A program made the translations under genes and the position numbers. 64,000 nt of DNA from Neurospora tetrasperma FGSC 2508 (taxonomy: Eukaryota; Ascomycota; Sordariomycetes; Sordariales; Sordariaceae). The notes beneath the pieces were generated by a model, which saw nothing but the letters and a program-made list of their open reading frames with translations, did not search any database and was not told the DNA's origin. Positions 37,269-48,701 of the stretch are shown here, one piece after another. Location: positions 4,343,099-4,407,098 of the forward strand of contig NW_009799100.1 in assembly GCF_000213175.1 (NCBI RefSeq), in the 5' to 3' direction. How positions within the stretch are numbered: position 1 is the stretch's first letter; each line of letters starts with the position of its first letter.

Positions 37269-38354
37269 TTGCCGATGGTTGTTGGACGGACGTTGAGGAA
37301 GCAGCCCATTGCCGATACCTACAAGAACTCGAGTGCTGGTCGACTCCAAAAACAAACATCTGTGCTGAATTAGTAAAACTAGTTCATTAAGGGATTGCGA
37401 TGTGGGATTGGGACTTGGGAGGAGACTGGAGACCGGGACAAAAGCATGTACTCATCGCAGGACCCAGGGAGATTATGGGACCGCATTGTTGGGAGAATCT
37501 GAAGAATCGGAGTTGTACGAAGGATCAATGGGTTTTACTATCAAGTCTTTGGGCAAGGCTGAGCTGTGATTCTGGGACATGAATGGTGTATGGACAATGG
37601 AGTTCTTGGCTGGCTTGGGGTTTCTGAGCATGGGTGAGCGGGGATATGGCGAAACTTCCTATTTCTGTCAGTATTCCTTTTCCAGCATGCCTTATGGATC
37701 GCTCTTATACCCTATGTTGAATTGAAACTTCCTCGAAATCAGTTCATTGTGGTCTTTTTCGTATATGAATACGTCTCCGTGAATCCCAAGTTGCCTTCTT
37801 AACACCGTGATGACCATGCAATGAAGACATGATAGGTAGTTATGCCAAGAGATGTCCAATCGAATATGCAGATCTAGCTTCCGTCGCCAAGACCACTGCA
37901 TTCATAGGTAGGGTAGGTATAAGACATGGATCATCCAATGAAGGCAGTCACCACCGCGAAATAGTTGGTAAGAAAAGATGAGGTGTCCAGGTGAATATCC
38001 AGCAGTTGCCCGAGACAAAAGATTATCGAAGGAAAGGCGGATACCCAGTCATCTCTATACAAGCAAACGGGAAAGTCGCAGTGCGTTGTCCTCAATGGAA
38101 ACCGCATCCAGACCCCGCGATTGCCATCCTATCATTACGCTGTGATCTCCGTATGACGTATTGGAGCATCGAGCCCATCTACGTGTCTGGAATTTTCTCC
38201 AACTTACTCCAAATATCCGTTTTCCTCTCGTCCTTTTATAAAACAAACACCACTCTACTGTACTTCAAACACACGAAACTTCAAAGCCAGCGTCACATCA
38301 TCTCGAAAGTCCACACACGGCACCAATTGAATCCAAAACCCTCAACGAAATACC
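37269..38354. other. Intergenic region before the SRPBCC gene
   Basis: No coding frame of protein-like content. A TATAAAA element close to the downstream gene is listed separately. Confidence 0.5.
38237..38243 (+). promoter_or_regulatory. Candidate TATA box of the SRPBCC gene
   Basis: TATAAAA lies 112 bp upstream of the ATG at 38355, at the end of a CT-rich stretch and before an A/C-rich leader, a typical fungal promoter layout. Confidence 0.5.
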
Positions 38355-38971
38355 ATGTCTGGCAAGCCCTTCAGCTTCATCGGCGAGGTCGTCGAGAGTA
38401 CCGTTATCAAGGCCCCTCTCTCGTTTGTGTGGCACTTCATCAAGCTCCAGGAGTTCGACAAGTTCTGGTCTGCCATCTCCAAGGCCGAGCATGTCAAGGG
38501 CACTAGTGAGGAGACCGACATTGTGAGGTGGACCTTCAAGGACGGCAATGTCATTGAGGTCAAGCAGGACGAGCACAGCGTAAGAAGCCACCTAACCATA
38601 TCCTCCCAAAGCGAGCTTTGGTTGCTAATTGGTTCAATGATATGTAGAACCTCGAACACTTCATCACCTTCAGTGTCATCAATGCCGAACCTGAGCTGAG
38701 CTACTCCAGCGTCGTCAATACCATCCGCCTCTGGCCTGTAACTTCTGGCGAGTTCGCCAACACCACCTTTATCCGTTGGAGTACCAGGTTTTCGAGTGAT
38801 GCCGATTTGGGTAAGCAAACACACACTTCATGCTCGTATAGCTCCTGTTTCTTCAAACTGCTAACATCTTGTGTCGTAGGTGTGATCGAGGATGCCAAGT
38901 ACAAGCGTCAGGATGCCTTGAAGGATTTGTCCAAGGCGGCGGAGAAGATGCTTGCTGAGGAGAGGAAGTAG
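38355..38971 (+). CDS. START-like/SRPBCC (polyketide cyclase/dehydrase-type) small protein
   Basis: Three exons: 38355-38579, 38648-38810 and 38880-38971, with introns of 68 and 69 bp (GTAAGA...TGTAG and GTAAGC...CGTAG), giving 159 residues. The pattern starts VVESTVIKAPLSFVWHFIKL, with the substrate-pocket strand order and a long C-terminal helix (YKRQDALKDLSKAAEKML) typical of the helix-grip Bet v1/START-like fold (Polyketide_cyc2 family). Such proteins bind small hydrophobic ligands; the ligand and pathway cannot be told here. There is no signal peptide, so it is probably cytosolic. Confidence 0.85.
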
Positions 38972-39791
38972 AGTGGAGGATTACAGCATGGGGACTACAC
39001 CAGGCCACCAGAGACGGCACGTTTGGGGAATAGTGGATGTGGCCGTTTGATATGATCACACAATTCGATATCTTTACGACTCAAATTACACATCAAAAGT
39101 TCGAATTACTCACTCCGGTCCACATATCCTACCGTTTTGTGAAGTGTTAGAGAGCACTGGTGACTGATCAAGATAGGGACACAGAACGTCACCGGTCCCA
39201 GATTGAAGCGGTGACACATTTCCATGGGAGCCCTGACGGTTTCATCCAATGTGGAAGGACACAAACGGCATGCTGCCAAAATGAGCAGTATGGGAAATAA
39301 GTGGCCCACATCTAGAGAAGCAGGGCGAGTCCAGACCCCGATTATCCCAGCGTTGAGTATAATGCCCTGGGGGAACAAAGGGTAACACGTAGCCGGAGTC
39401 AAGGTATCATGATCCACTGCCATAAACGACGGGAGCTAGGTATCGCGGGAGTGTTGGGATTGGGGTCACTTCCATCCTTTCCCGGTCCCAAGACTCTGAC
39501 AGCTGCCTCTCCAAGTATTTCAGGCACAGCCGAAACTGCTGACCCTTGAATGCCAAACTTCCAAACCAGATCGAGCCACTTCTTCCCAGGCCGCCTGTGA
39601 TCACACATCCAGTGCCCTTCTTTCCTTTGTCTGACACATCCAAGGGATCCTTCTTAGCGATAGCAACGGTTTGCGTTTTAAGGTAAGAACCCCTCCTCAT
39701 TTCCTACAAAACCCCCAGCTGCCTACCTGCAATTTCTATCACCAGCTTGTCACACCCTCATTCTGACTGCCTGTACAGCACTTTCGACGCT
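38972..39791. other. Intergenic region
   Basis: Short overlapping frames only, none with recognisable motifs. The last 100 bases are CT-rich and probably form the leader of the next gene. Confidence 0.45.
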
Positions 39792-40394
39792 ATGTCCGGC
39801 GAAGCAGGCGAAGAAGAACAAAAATCTGTCCCACCGGTCGAGACCGTACCAACCCCGCCCTCCGAACTCGACAGCAACGAAGCTACAGGTGCTTCCGGAA
39901 ATCAGGGACATTCAGCAGCCGGAGACGCAGCCGGAGAAGCCGCCGGAGCAGCCGCCGGAGCAGCAGCAGGTGCACAAGGTGTAACAACAGCTCACCAGCA
40001 GCCGCCTATTATCTACACAATGGCCTCCCCTTATATCATTTTCCCCGGTGGCGGCTACACCGCCCAAACTACCACCACTTTCTTCCACGCTCCTCCTCCG
40101 CCTCCGCCTCCGCCTCCGCCGCCGCCGCCGATGCCGATCCTAACCAACACCGTCACTACCACGACCTACCTAACGGGCGGCTTTGCACCCCAGCCACCTC
40201 CTCCCCCGCCGCCGCCCCCAGGCCCGATCACTTATTACCCGGTTCCGGCTCAGCAGGTCCAGCTGGCTCCGCAGGTCGTCAATGGATACGCGTACATGCC
40301 CGGTGGAACGGTGTTGCCGAATAGCAGTGTTGTGGGAGCTGCGCCGGCTCCGGCTCCGGGTGCGCCGCCGATGGTTATTTGTGTTGCCCCCTAG
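39792..40394 (+). CDS. Proline-rich low-complexity hypothetical protein
   Basis: An open frame starting MSGEAGEEEQKSVPPVE encodes 200 residues: an acidic head, an Ala/Gly tract (residues about 45-65), two long polyproline tracts (about 100-115 and 137-146), and Tyr/Pro/Val-rich blocks (PIIYTMASPYIIFPGGG, PITYYPVPAQQVQLAPQV). The frame is open a further 15 codons upstream, but the ATG at 39792 is the first. There is no domain, signal peptide or membrane span that I recognise. Polyproline with Tyr-rich segments suggests a disordered scaffold that could bind SH3, WW or profilin modules, but that is only inference. Confidence 0.6.
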   Translation: MSGEAGEEEQKSVPPVETVPTPPSELDSNEATGASGNQGHSAAGDAAGEAAGAAAGAAAGAQGVTTAHQQPPIIYTMASPYIIFPGGGYTAQTTTTFFHAPPPPPPPPPPPPPMPILTNTVTTTTYLTGGFAPQPPPPPPPPPGPITYYPVPAQQVQLAPQVVNGYAYMPGGTVLPNSSVVGAAPAPAPGAPPMVICVAP

Positions 40395-42619
40395 TATTGA
40401 GGTGGCATCTTCGGCTCCTCGACTGATGACATGGAAAGGGTGGGAACGAAGGGAATGAATGGGCAGGGTAGGAAGGAGAGGAGGGACTGAGGAAGGACAT
40501 GGAGGGAGTGGAGAGGAAAAGCAAGAACCAATGGGACATGATGGACAGATGAACATCACTTAAGCTGGAGAGTCAAAGAGTGGAAGTGAAGAATAAAGGG
40601 GATTGCGGGAGGAGTGGTCTCGTGCAAGCAATTGTCGCCAGTCCTTGGAAGAAAAACAATAAGACGATATGGTACCAGTATCAAGAAAGGAACAGCTTAT
40701 GGAAAAGATAATTGCGTTTCCTGGATTTCCGCGGTTGAGCTTGTTTTTGGTGTCAAGCATATGCCCTGTCTTCTGCTTGTTTTCTTCTACTTCACTCCAC
40801 AGCTCTGAATAGTTTTAGGACACTTGCTGATTCGGACTACAATGAGTAGGAATTGGACAACATCAATTCACTTTGCGATCAATGATACGCTCATTGTGAC
40901 CTTTTTTTCTTTCTTTGATTCTTGGGAGAAAAATTGGGAAATATCTGGGTTGACGTACAATATCAGCAACAGGTTATCATGTGGACAGTAAACTTGACAA
41001 TGCACATAACACCAAATTCCACGACTAATATAAACACGCCCTAACTATTGACCACCACCTTTAACAGGCCTCTTAAAGCATGGAGGTATTGAGACAGCAC
41101 AAGAGGAAGGCCAGGACTGCCTCGAGTAGAATATATCCGACATTATATGGGCCGAGCTTCTTCACGTTTATCNNNNNNNNNNNNNNNNNNNNNNNNNNNN
41201 NNNNNNNNNNNNNNNNNNNNNNNNNNNNNNNNNNNNNNNNNNNNNNNNNNNNNNNNNNNNNNNNNNNNNNNNNNNNNNNNNNNNNNNNNNNNNNNNNNNN
41301 NNNNNNNNNNNNNNNNNNNNNNNNNNNNNNNNNNNNNNNNNNNNNNNNNNNNNNNNNNNNNNNNNNNNNNNNNNNNNNNNNNNNNNNNNNNNNNNNNNNN
41401 NNNNNNNNNNNNNNNNNNNNNNNNNNNNNNNNNNNNNNNNNNNNNNNNNNNNNNNNNNNNNNNNNNNNNNNNNNNNNNNNNNNNNNNNNNNNNNNNNNNN
41501 NNNNNNNNNNNNNNNNNNNNNNNNNNNNNNNNNNNNNNNNNNNNNNNNNNNNNNNNNNNNNNNNNNNNNNNNNNNNNNNNNNNNNNNNNNNNNNNNNNNN
41601 NNNNNNNNNNNNNNNNNNNNNNNNNNNNNNNNNNNNNNNNNNNNNNNNNNNNNNNNNNNNNNNNNNNNNNNNNNNNNNNNNNNNNNNNNNNNNNNNNNNN
41701 NNNNNNNNNNNNNNNNNNNNNNNNNNNNNNNNNNNNNNNNNNNNNNNNNNNNNNNNNNNNNNNNNNNNNNNNNNNNNNNNNNNNNNNNNNNNNNNNNNNN
41801 NNNNNNNNNNNNNNNNNNNNNNNNNNNNNNNNTTTTGGGGTTGGATACTGGATAGCAGCCGTTGCGGGTCAATGAGGTTTCCATGGTCATTCATGTGTGT
41901 AAGTCAAAGTTGCTCAGGAATGAACCAACCTCACTTTGACCCCTAAATCATCGTTGACGCCAAGCCCTACCAAGCCAGGATGTCGCCGTTGCAACGGGCA
42001 ACAACCCTAAACCCCTCTGTTGTAGTGCACGTCGTCTCGAAATGCCAAGTCAAGGACCCAAGACAACCCCGGGCAATGCCAAGACTCGGAGAACGGAGAG
42101 GGACTGATTGATTTTTTTCTTTGCGCTGTGTTTTGTTTCTCTTTGGCGGAAAAAAGAGCACGTCTATGAGAGCTTTTACTGCTTTCGGGGCACCGTCAAT
42201 CAACCAACCACCAGCGAGCGCTGCAAAACCAACCGACCTGACCCTCAACCCCCAACGCCACACGCGGCACAATTTGACAGGACCGGAACGTACGGGGTGA
42301 AAGAGCTGAAAAGTCTCAGAGAAGGGGAATCGAGTTCGGTTGGTTGTGTTGAACTTTGTTTGACGATCGTTGCGCTGGAGTCAGACGGTCACTCGGACTT
42401 TGAGTGAGGTGCACGGCAGTGCGGGAAGGAAGATAAGAAGAAAAAAAAGAGATACACGGGCAGAGTGCGTCTGGTGGTCGCTTTATTACTTTGTTAACGC
42501 GGCCGCATCCATTTTGCGCTGTCTGCTCCGCTTGTCTACGGACACTGCTGCTAGCTCACTGTTAGAGGCTATAACAAGTGGGGCTGACACCACACCAGGC
42601 ACAGAGCCATCCTCAAGGA
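40395..42619. other. Intergenic region containing the assembly gap
   Basis: Sequence on either side of the N run has no supported gene; frames that span the Ns are artefacts. A T-rich tract occurs near 42109-42145. The bases just before 42620 may be the promoter and leader of the NAPE-PLD-like gene. Confidence 0.5.
41173..41832. other. Assembly gap of 660 N
   Basis: An unbroken run of 660 N. What it holds is unknown, and any open frames reported across it are meaningless. Confidence 1.
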
Positions 42620-44122
42620 ATGAGTGGCAGTTCCCGATATGTCTCCGCGGGTTTGCGGTCGGACAAGCTAAAGCTATTATTGTCGTCAAAGCCATCCGGA
42701 CTGCCGGTGTCATTTGTTATTAAAGGGGCAGCATGCCGGTCTAGATGGTCGTCGACTTCAACAGTTGCGACGAACCGCGCACGTCATCTGCTAGTATCTG
42801 GATCAGCCGTGCACCCATCCCATAACTCTTCAACAGCCCAGACGTCACCACCACCATCAAGGAGATCATTCAACACCATGGCCGAATACTCAGCAACCGT
42901 GTCCAAGCCCACATTGGGTGTCGCGCCCGAGGATGCCACCAGCCATCATGTCAGGGATTCCAAGGGTAAACTCATCGGGTTCCAGAACCCGCACCCGTCT
43001 GCCGGTGTCCTGCGCAACACTCTGCAGACAGTAGGCAAGATGTTCTTGTAAGGAGCATCATCATCATAGCGCCGACCCATCATATTCATTGCGCTAACAC
43101 GCGGGAACAGGTCAAGGCTCCAGGGCAAAATGCCAGCTCCCGACTTGTCAAATGTTCAGATTCCCGTCATCAAGCCTTACTTTTTGGAAGAGAAGTCTGA
43201 GGCGCAGAACAGCGACACCAAGACCCTGCGCGCTACCTGGCTCGGCCACGCATGCTATTATGTCGAGTACCCCAACGGCCTGCGCGTGCTTTTCGACCCC
43301 GTCTTTGAAGATCGCTGCGCACCTAGTCGTTACCTCGGCCCCAAGCGGTACACCCAACCGCCGTGCAGGCTGGCCGACATCCCCAAGCTGGATGCCATTG
43401 TCATTTCGCACTCGCACTATGACCACCTGTCGGAGCCGACCGTGCGAGAGCTCGCGGCGAACAACCCGGACGCGCACTTCTTTGTCGGCTTGGGGTTGGC
43501 GAGTTGGTTCCGCGACACGGGTATCGACAAGGTGACGGAGATGGACTGGTGGGAGGACGCCACCCTGACCATCAAGAAGCCTAGCACTTCCGACGGCAAG
43601 GAGACCATGGAAGAGATCGAGGCCCAAGTCTCTTGCCTGCCATGCCAACACTCCTCCGCCCGCACCGGCTGGGACAAAGACACCACTCTCTGGTGCTCAT
43701 TCGCCATCAAGTCAGGCGGCAAGTCAGTCTGGTTCGGCGGTGATACGGGCTACCGCGCCGTACCGGAGATGCCGGCGGAGGAAGACGACTACGGACCAAA
43801 GTACGACTCACTGCCCCGCTGCCCTCATTTCAAGCACATTGGTGAGCTACGCGGGCCCTTTAACTTGGGTTTGATTCCCATTGGCGCGTACAGGCCCAGA
43901 TGGATGTGGAGCGGCTTGCACTCGAACCCATATGATGCCGTGGAGATCTTCAAGGACACCAAGTGCGAGAAGGCCATGGCGATCCACTGGGGCACTTGGG
44001 TGTTGACCATCGAGGAGGTGGAGGAGCCGCCCAAGTTGCTGAAGGAGGCGTTGAAGACGAGTGGACTGCCTGAGACGGGAGTGTTTGATAGCTGTGCCAT
44101 TGGCGAGACCAAGGAGTTTTGA
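42620..44122 (+). CDS. NAPE-PLD-like metallo-beta-lactamase-fold phospholipase (FMP30-like)
   Basis: N-acyl-phosphatidylethanolamine phospholipase D releases N-acylethanolamines; the yeast relative Fmp30 is mitochondrial. Two exons, 42620-43047 and 43111-44122, with a 63-bp intron (GTAAGG...AACAG) joining GKMFL to SRLQGKM, give 479 residues. The zinc-binding motif HSHYDHLS is clear, followed by further metal-ligand segments CQHSSARTGW, GGDTGY and AIHWGTW, and the C-terminal IGAYRPRWMW region typical of NAPE-PLD. Two starts are possible. The ATG at 42878 gives a 393-residue protein, MAEYSATVSK. The upstream ATG at 42620 adds 86 residues rich in Arg, Ser and Ala with few acids, which resembles a mitochondrial presequence and agrees with the yeast location. 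I list the longer form without certainty. Confidence 0.87.
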
Positions 44123-44698
44123 TGGCTTCCTCCAATCGGCGGCGCACATATGATGGGATTGGGGATGATACCCGAGCGTGGCGTTGGCTTCCAGGTTAAC
44201 AAGTTAAGGTTTCTGTACGATAGGTAGGTAGGTAGGAAAGGGAAGGGCTATGCATATGAACAGGTAGGTCTTTCTCTGACGATTGACAGTGTGAATATCA
44301 AAAAACCTCATGGTGGTCAGCATCCTATGATCTTGTATCCAATCTTGTGGTGATCTTGCTCGGAACGCGGCTGCCGATACAGATGGTGATGGTTGGTTGG
44401 TCATGAGCACCTTCGGCCTTTAGTGTTACCCCCGCCCAGTTCTGGGCCCTGTCATGGCTGAAATGTCATTAGTACCTAGAGGTAGGTGGCATCGGCCATT
44501 CATCAGTATCACTTTCCGCAGTGACTTCTTATCGCAACATCCTTTCCCTCCAGTCCTCTTCTCACTAACAAAGTTCACACAACAGTTTCGGCCTGCCAGC
44601 TTCTTTGCTGCCATCAGTCGACGTTTAACTGGCTCATTCTGGGTGAAATTCTTCATCACAAGCATCATACCTCCCATCATCTAGCAAGCGATCAAAAG
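44123..44698. other. Short intergenic region with a TAGG iteration
   Basis: A (TAGG)n tract near 44221-44234. No gene seen; the final 200 bases look like a leader for the DUF218 gene. Confidence 0.5.
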
Positions 44699-45934
44699 AT
44701 GTCGCAAGAGCAACCACCCCCGGATGGGGTCCCCACTCACGGCCCCGCTCCCGGCCCGTCCCTTCTCTCCACCGCCTCCGCCTCGGCCACAACAACAGCT
44801 CCGTCCACGATCCCAGTCTCGGTTCCTAGTCCGGCCGACATACTTGGCACCCCCACCACATTCGATACAACTATCACAACCAACATCGACAGAAGAAGGG
44901 CAACGTCAGGAGAGATCGACAACTGGGCACGCACCATATACAACTACCACCGAATGCACATGCCCCTTCCCACCTTTTCTCCTATTCCCCAAAACCCATC
45001 AGACTTGGAAGAAGACGACTCGGAGCCAACTCGAATAATCTTCACCCTCTGCTCCCTCGACCTCCGCGTAGCCCGCTACGCCGCCCATCTCTTTCTCACC
45101 ACCTTTCTTCCTCCATCTCCTCCTCCTTCCTCCACCACTACCTCCTCCTCTTCCTCCAGCAGCAAAGCACAAGCACAAGCACAACCGGACTCATCACCAC
45201 CACCCCCCCGCAAAGCCTACCAGTACCTCCTCTTCTCAGGCCACTCCGGCCTTTTGACCCGTTCTTTGACCGGCGACCACATTTCTTCTACCACCTCCTC
45301 CGACGGCGACACCCAACCCCAAAAAGCAGAAGACAAGAAAAAATTCCAATCCGAAGCCTCCATCTTCGCCTCCATTGCGCTCTCCATGGGCGTGCCCCCC
45401 TCCGCCATCCTCATAGAAGAGCAATCCACCAACACGGGCGAAAACGTGCGCTTTACTCATGCGTTACTGGAAAAAAGGGGAATCAAAGTAAAGGATTTTT
45501 TGCTGGTGCAGAAACCGTATATGGAGCGGAGGACGTGGGGGACGTTTGGGAGGCAGTGGCCTTCTTCTTTTTGTTCTTCTTCTTCTTCTTCTTCTTCTTC
45601 TTCTTCTTTTTCAGGGGCTTCAGGGGCAGCAGGGGCAGCAGGGGTGGGAGTGGAATGGGAAGAAGAAGAAAAAGAGGAAAAAGAGGAAACAGTGAAATAT
45701 AGCGTGACCAGTCCGCCGTTGGAGTGGGAGGAGTATCCTGATGAGGAGAGTGGGAATGGAAGAGAACTGGTTATTAACGTCATGGTGGGAGATTTGGTGC
45801 GCATAAAGGAGTATGGGGAGAAGGGGTGGCAGGTTAAAATGGAGATACCAGAAAATGTGTGGGAGGCGGGTAGGAGGTTGGTGGAGGAGGGAGGGTACGG
45901 GGGGCATTTACCGGAGGGGTTTCGGTTTACTTGA
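44699..45934 (+). CDS. DUF218 (YdcF/SanA-like) family protein with Ser and Glu tracts
   Basis: A single exon of 411 residues starting MSQEQPPPDGVPTHG. The DUF218 core shows as a first strand IIFTLCSLDLRVARYAAH, a glycine loop YLLFSGHSGLLTR, then SEASIFASIALSMGVPPSAI and the hallmark EEQSTNTGENVRFTH, followed by LLVQKPYMERRTWGTFGRQW. Related bacterial YdcF binds S-adenosylmethionine, but the function in fungi is not established. Insertions include a Ser-rich loop with Ala-Gln repeats (about 140-170) and, within the core, a poly-Ser run from a (TTC)n tract at about 45566-45608 next to a Glu/Lys-rich stretch. These tracts probably form disordered loops and may vary between strains. Confidence 0.82.
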   Translation: MSQEQPPPDGVPTHGPAPGPSLLSTASASATTTAPSTIPVSVPSPADILGTPTTFDTTITTNIDRRRATSGEIDNWARTIYNYHRMHMPLPTFSPIPQNPSDLEEDDSEPTRIIFTLCSLDLRVARYAAHLFLTTFLPPSPPPSSTTTSSSSSSSKAQAQAQPDSSPPPPRKAYQYLLFSGHSGLLTRSLTGDHISSTTSSDGDTQPQKAEDKKKFQSEASIFASIALSMGVPPSAILIEEQSTNTGENVRFTHALLEKRGIKVKDFLLVQKPYMERRTWGTFGRQWPSSFCSSSSSSSSSSSFSGASGAAGAAGVGVEWEEEEKEEKEETVKYSVTSPPLEWEEYPDEESGNGRELVINVMVGDLVRIKEYGEKGWQVKMEIPENVWEAGRRLVEEGGYGGHLPEGFRFT

Positions 45935-46078
45935 GCAAAGGGGGTTTTGGGTGGTGCTTGCATTGCAGAAGGTTTTTGTAGGGTGGTTATTGGGTATGAG
46001 TGATGGTAATTAAACGCGTCATGAAAGAAAACCTGTAGTCGCTAACGATACTGACAAAAGAGAAAAAAAAAAAAACTA

Positions 46079-48701
46079 TCACATGCTTTCTAGATCCCCC
46101 CTCAACCAACTCCTGATCCGTTTGGCACTACTACCGGCAGTATCATTCCATGATCCATATCCAGCAGAAGACGATGAGTTTCCATATCCTTTATACTCTC
46201 CCAAGCTCGGAGGAAGATCAGCCACTTTCGTACCCCAATCACTCTCTCTATCACCAAGCGTCAAAACCAGCTCCTTTCCTTCCGTGAAAAAGCTATGGTC
46301 GATCCAGTTCTTGCTATACTTGACCCCATCAAGCGTGGCATTCTGGATGTAGATATTCTTATAGCTGGGATCAAAGTTGACATTTCTGATCCTCGCAATC
46401 TTGCCCGTCAACGGATTCGTGATATTCACCGACTCAAAGAACGGCGAAGTAATCAGGTACACGTTCTGGCCCGGGTTGGGGAAAAGACCCATCATGGTAA
46501 AGGCCACAAACGAGCCCATCGCGCCGCTGTCGTCGTTGCCTGGCAGACCATCGGGAGTGGTGCCGAAGAACTCGGGGATGTAATAATGCGCACGCTTGGC
46601 GGAGAGAGCCGGTCGTCCCGCGTAATGGTACTGAAACACCGTGAGGAAGGACGGCTCGTTGCCGATGTACGTAATGTTTTGGTCGTGGAGATAGTTCAGG
46701 CGGTCGACAAAGCGGTCTGGACCTCCGTAGAGACTGATCAGCGTTGCTTGGTCGTGGGGCACGTAGAAGCCGTATTCCCAGATGGAGGACTCGAATGTCT
46801 CTGGGCCGTTGTTTTGCAGGGAGCAGACGCTGAAGTCGTCGTGGTTGGAGCAGTTTAGAGGGTTCTGATAGCCCCAGGTGCCGTTGAGATATCGAGGTTC
46901 GAAAAATCCCGTGAAGCCGGTGTCGGTGCCGTTCCACCAGAAGGAAGTCTGGTCTTCTTTGTAGAGGTTGCGCCAGTTACCGCTCGAAAGGGCGTACTTC
47001 TCCTGATCGGTTGTCCTGCCAGAGGCCTTGGCCATTTCGGCGATGCAGAAGTCGTTGTAGGCGTATTCGAGTGTACGGGAGATAGATCGTGTTAAGGTGC
47101 CGAAGCCTTTCCAGTCAAAATCTTGGACGGGGATGTAACCGAGAGAATGCCAGCTGTCGAGACCGCCGCGTCCCTGGCAGCACCAGTCGAATGGCTCAAC
47201 CTCGGCGTCTTTGACAACAGCGGCGTAGCCATCCTCCCACTTTGATAGGTTAGTATGGATGGTAAATGACATGGATAGGATGAGACGTACATTGATTCCT
47301 CCATCAAGGCCCTTGATGTACGCATCTGCCAGTACCACATCGGCATTTGAACCACCCTAAGAGAGCTGGTCAGAAGAGTCCTCTACTTTGGACATAATGC
47401 AAATACCTGTGTGTAGCCTTTATTGAGACTCATTCTGCAGTCGGGAAGCCATCCCACGTGCCGATACGTGTCAATGAGGGAGCGGATCATCTGAGTGACT
47501 GCCGTTGGGTCCGTAATGGTGAGAAACGGGAGCTGGGAACGGAACAGATCCCATATGCTGTGATTGTGAGTTGAGACCGCACACTGGGGATATCTAAGAG
47601 CACATACCAGTAAAACGAATCAAAGTATGGCTCGTCACTGGACCACAACGGATTTTCTCCGGTGTAGTTTTGTGGATTGATATGAGTGCGGTAGATACCG
47701 CTGTAAAAGTTGGTGATCAAGGATTTATCCACGCCCTTTGTCGATATCCTTATTCCGCCCATCTTGGCCTGCCATTGCTCTGTTGCTGCTCGTGATATCC
47801 GATCAAAGTCAAAGTCAGGAATCTCAGACTCGGCGTGTCTGCACGCTTGTTCGACACTGGTGAAACTCGTGGCGGTTCTTGCCAGAATCGGCTTGGCTCC
47901 AGATTTAAACCTCACGAATGCACCGCCCGGAAGAGGATAGCCATTGATGGATCTGGAGATAGTCATGTTCTTGACGGATGTGCTGGCTCTGCTGTCCGCA
48001 AAGATACCATTATCCAAGATCTCGGCACCGGAGAAGTCAGTACAGAAGTAAAGGACGTAGTTCCCTTGAGCGAAGCTGGGCAGAAAACGAGCACTCCCCG
48101 TGATGCGGCCCGTCTTCTCATTGACTGATACTGTTCCATTGTCCTGCCTCGAGTTTGACAGATCAGTCAGGTCCTGTAAGATGAGTGGTTGCGCGGCTTC
48201 ACCCATGGTACTATTTTCAGGAAACGTGAATCTGAACAGAGCGGTATGTTGAGTGACTGTCATGTCTGCCCGGATGCCGGTGTTCAGTGTGATTCCGAAT
48301 GTCCCAGGTCTGGCAGAGACGCTGGATTCGTCGAAACCGCCAAAGTTGGCTCTCGTCTTCTTAGGAAACGCGCACCGGTTAATGTCTCCTCCGGGGCAGC
48401 TAGTATAGGGGAACAAGGCAAAGTTGCCCAAAGAAGGACTACCACCGGTACCACTATCATGCATCATGCTGAAACCAGTAACCGGGGCACCATCCAGAGT
48501 GAAGCCACCTTGGTTTGAATTGCTGTTCGTGTCAGCCACGGCCTTGGCCATACCGTATGCGAGTGAGGCTCCGGGAAAGACATTTCCGCCGTTGCTTGAG
48601 CCAATCAATGGGTCGACATGTTGGAGGATATCGTCTGTATCTTGGGCAAGTGCTTGGCCTGCGAACAGGAGCACAAAAGTAGCGGAAAGCAATAATGTCA
48701 T
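46079..48701 (-). CDS. Secreted alpha-mannosidase, glycoside hydrolase family 92
   Basis: GH92 enzymes are calcium-dependent, inverting exo-alpha-mannosidases acting on N-glycans and mannans. Four exons: 48701-47608, 47557-47407, 47356-47291 and 47239-46079, with short introns of about 50 bp, giving 823 residues. The signal peptide is MTLLLSATFVLLFAGQALA. The N-terminal beta domain begins VDPLIGSSNGGNVFPGASLA and contains GFSMMHDSGTGGSPSLGNF. After splicing, YCIWDLFRSQLPFL begins the (alpha/alpha)6 domain, with HVGWLPDCR, then the catalytic-region segments YIGNEPS and PGNDDSGAMGSFVAF. Splicing in this way restores a continuous family pattern. The protein is extracellular and probably glycosylated, with many N-x-S/T sites. 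It is likely used to trim mannose from wall or plant-derived glycoproteins. Confidence 0.93.

Noticed and set aside
41073-41946. Open frames running through the N gap
   Set aside because: They consist mostly of X residues from Ns and carry no information.
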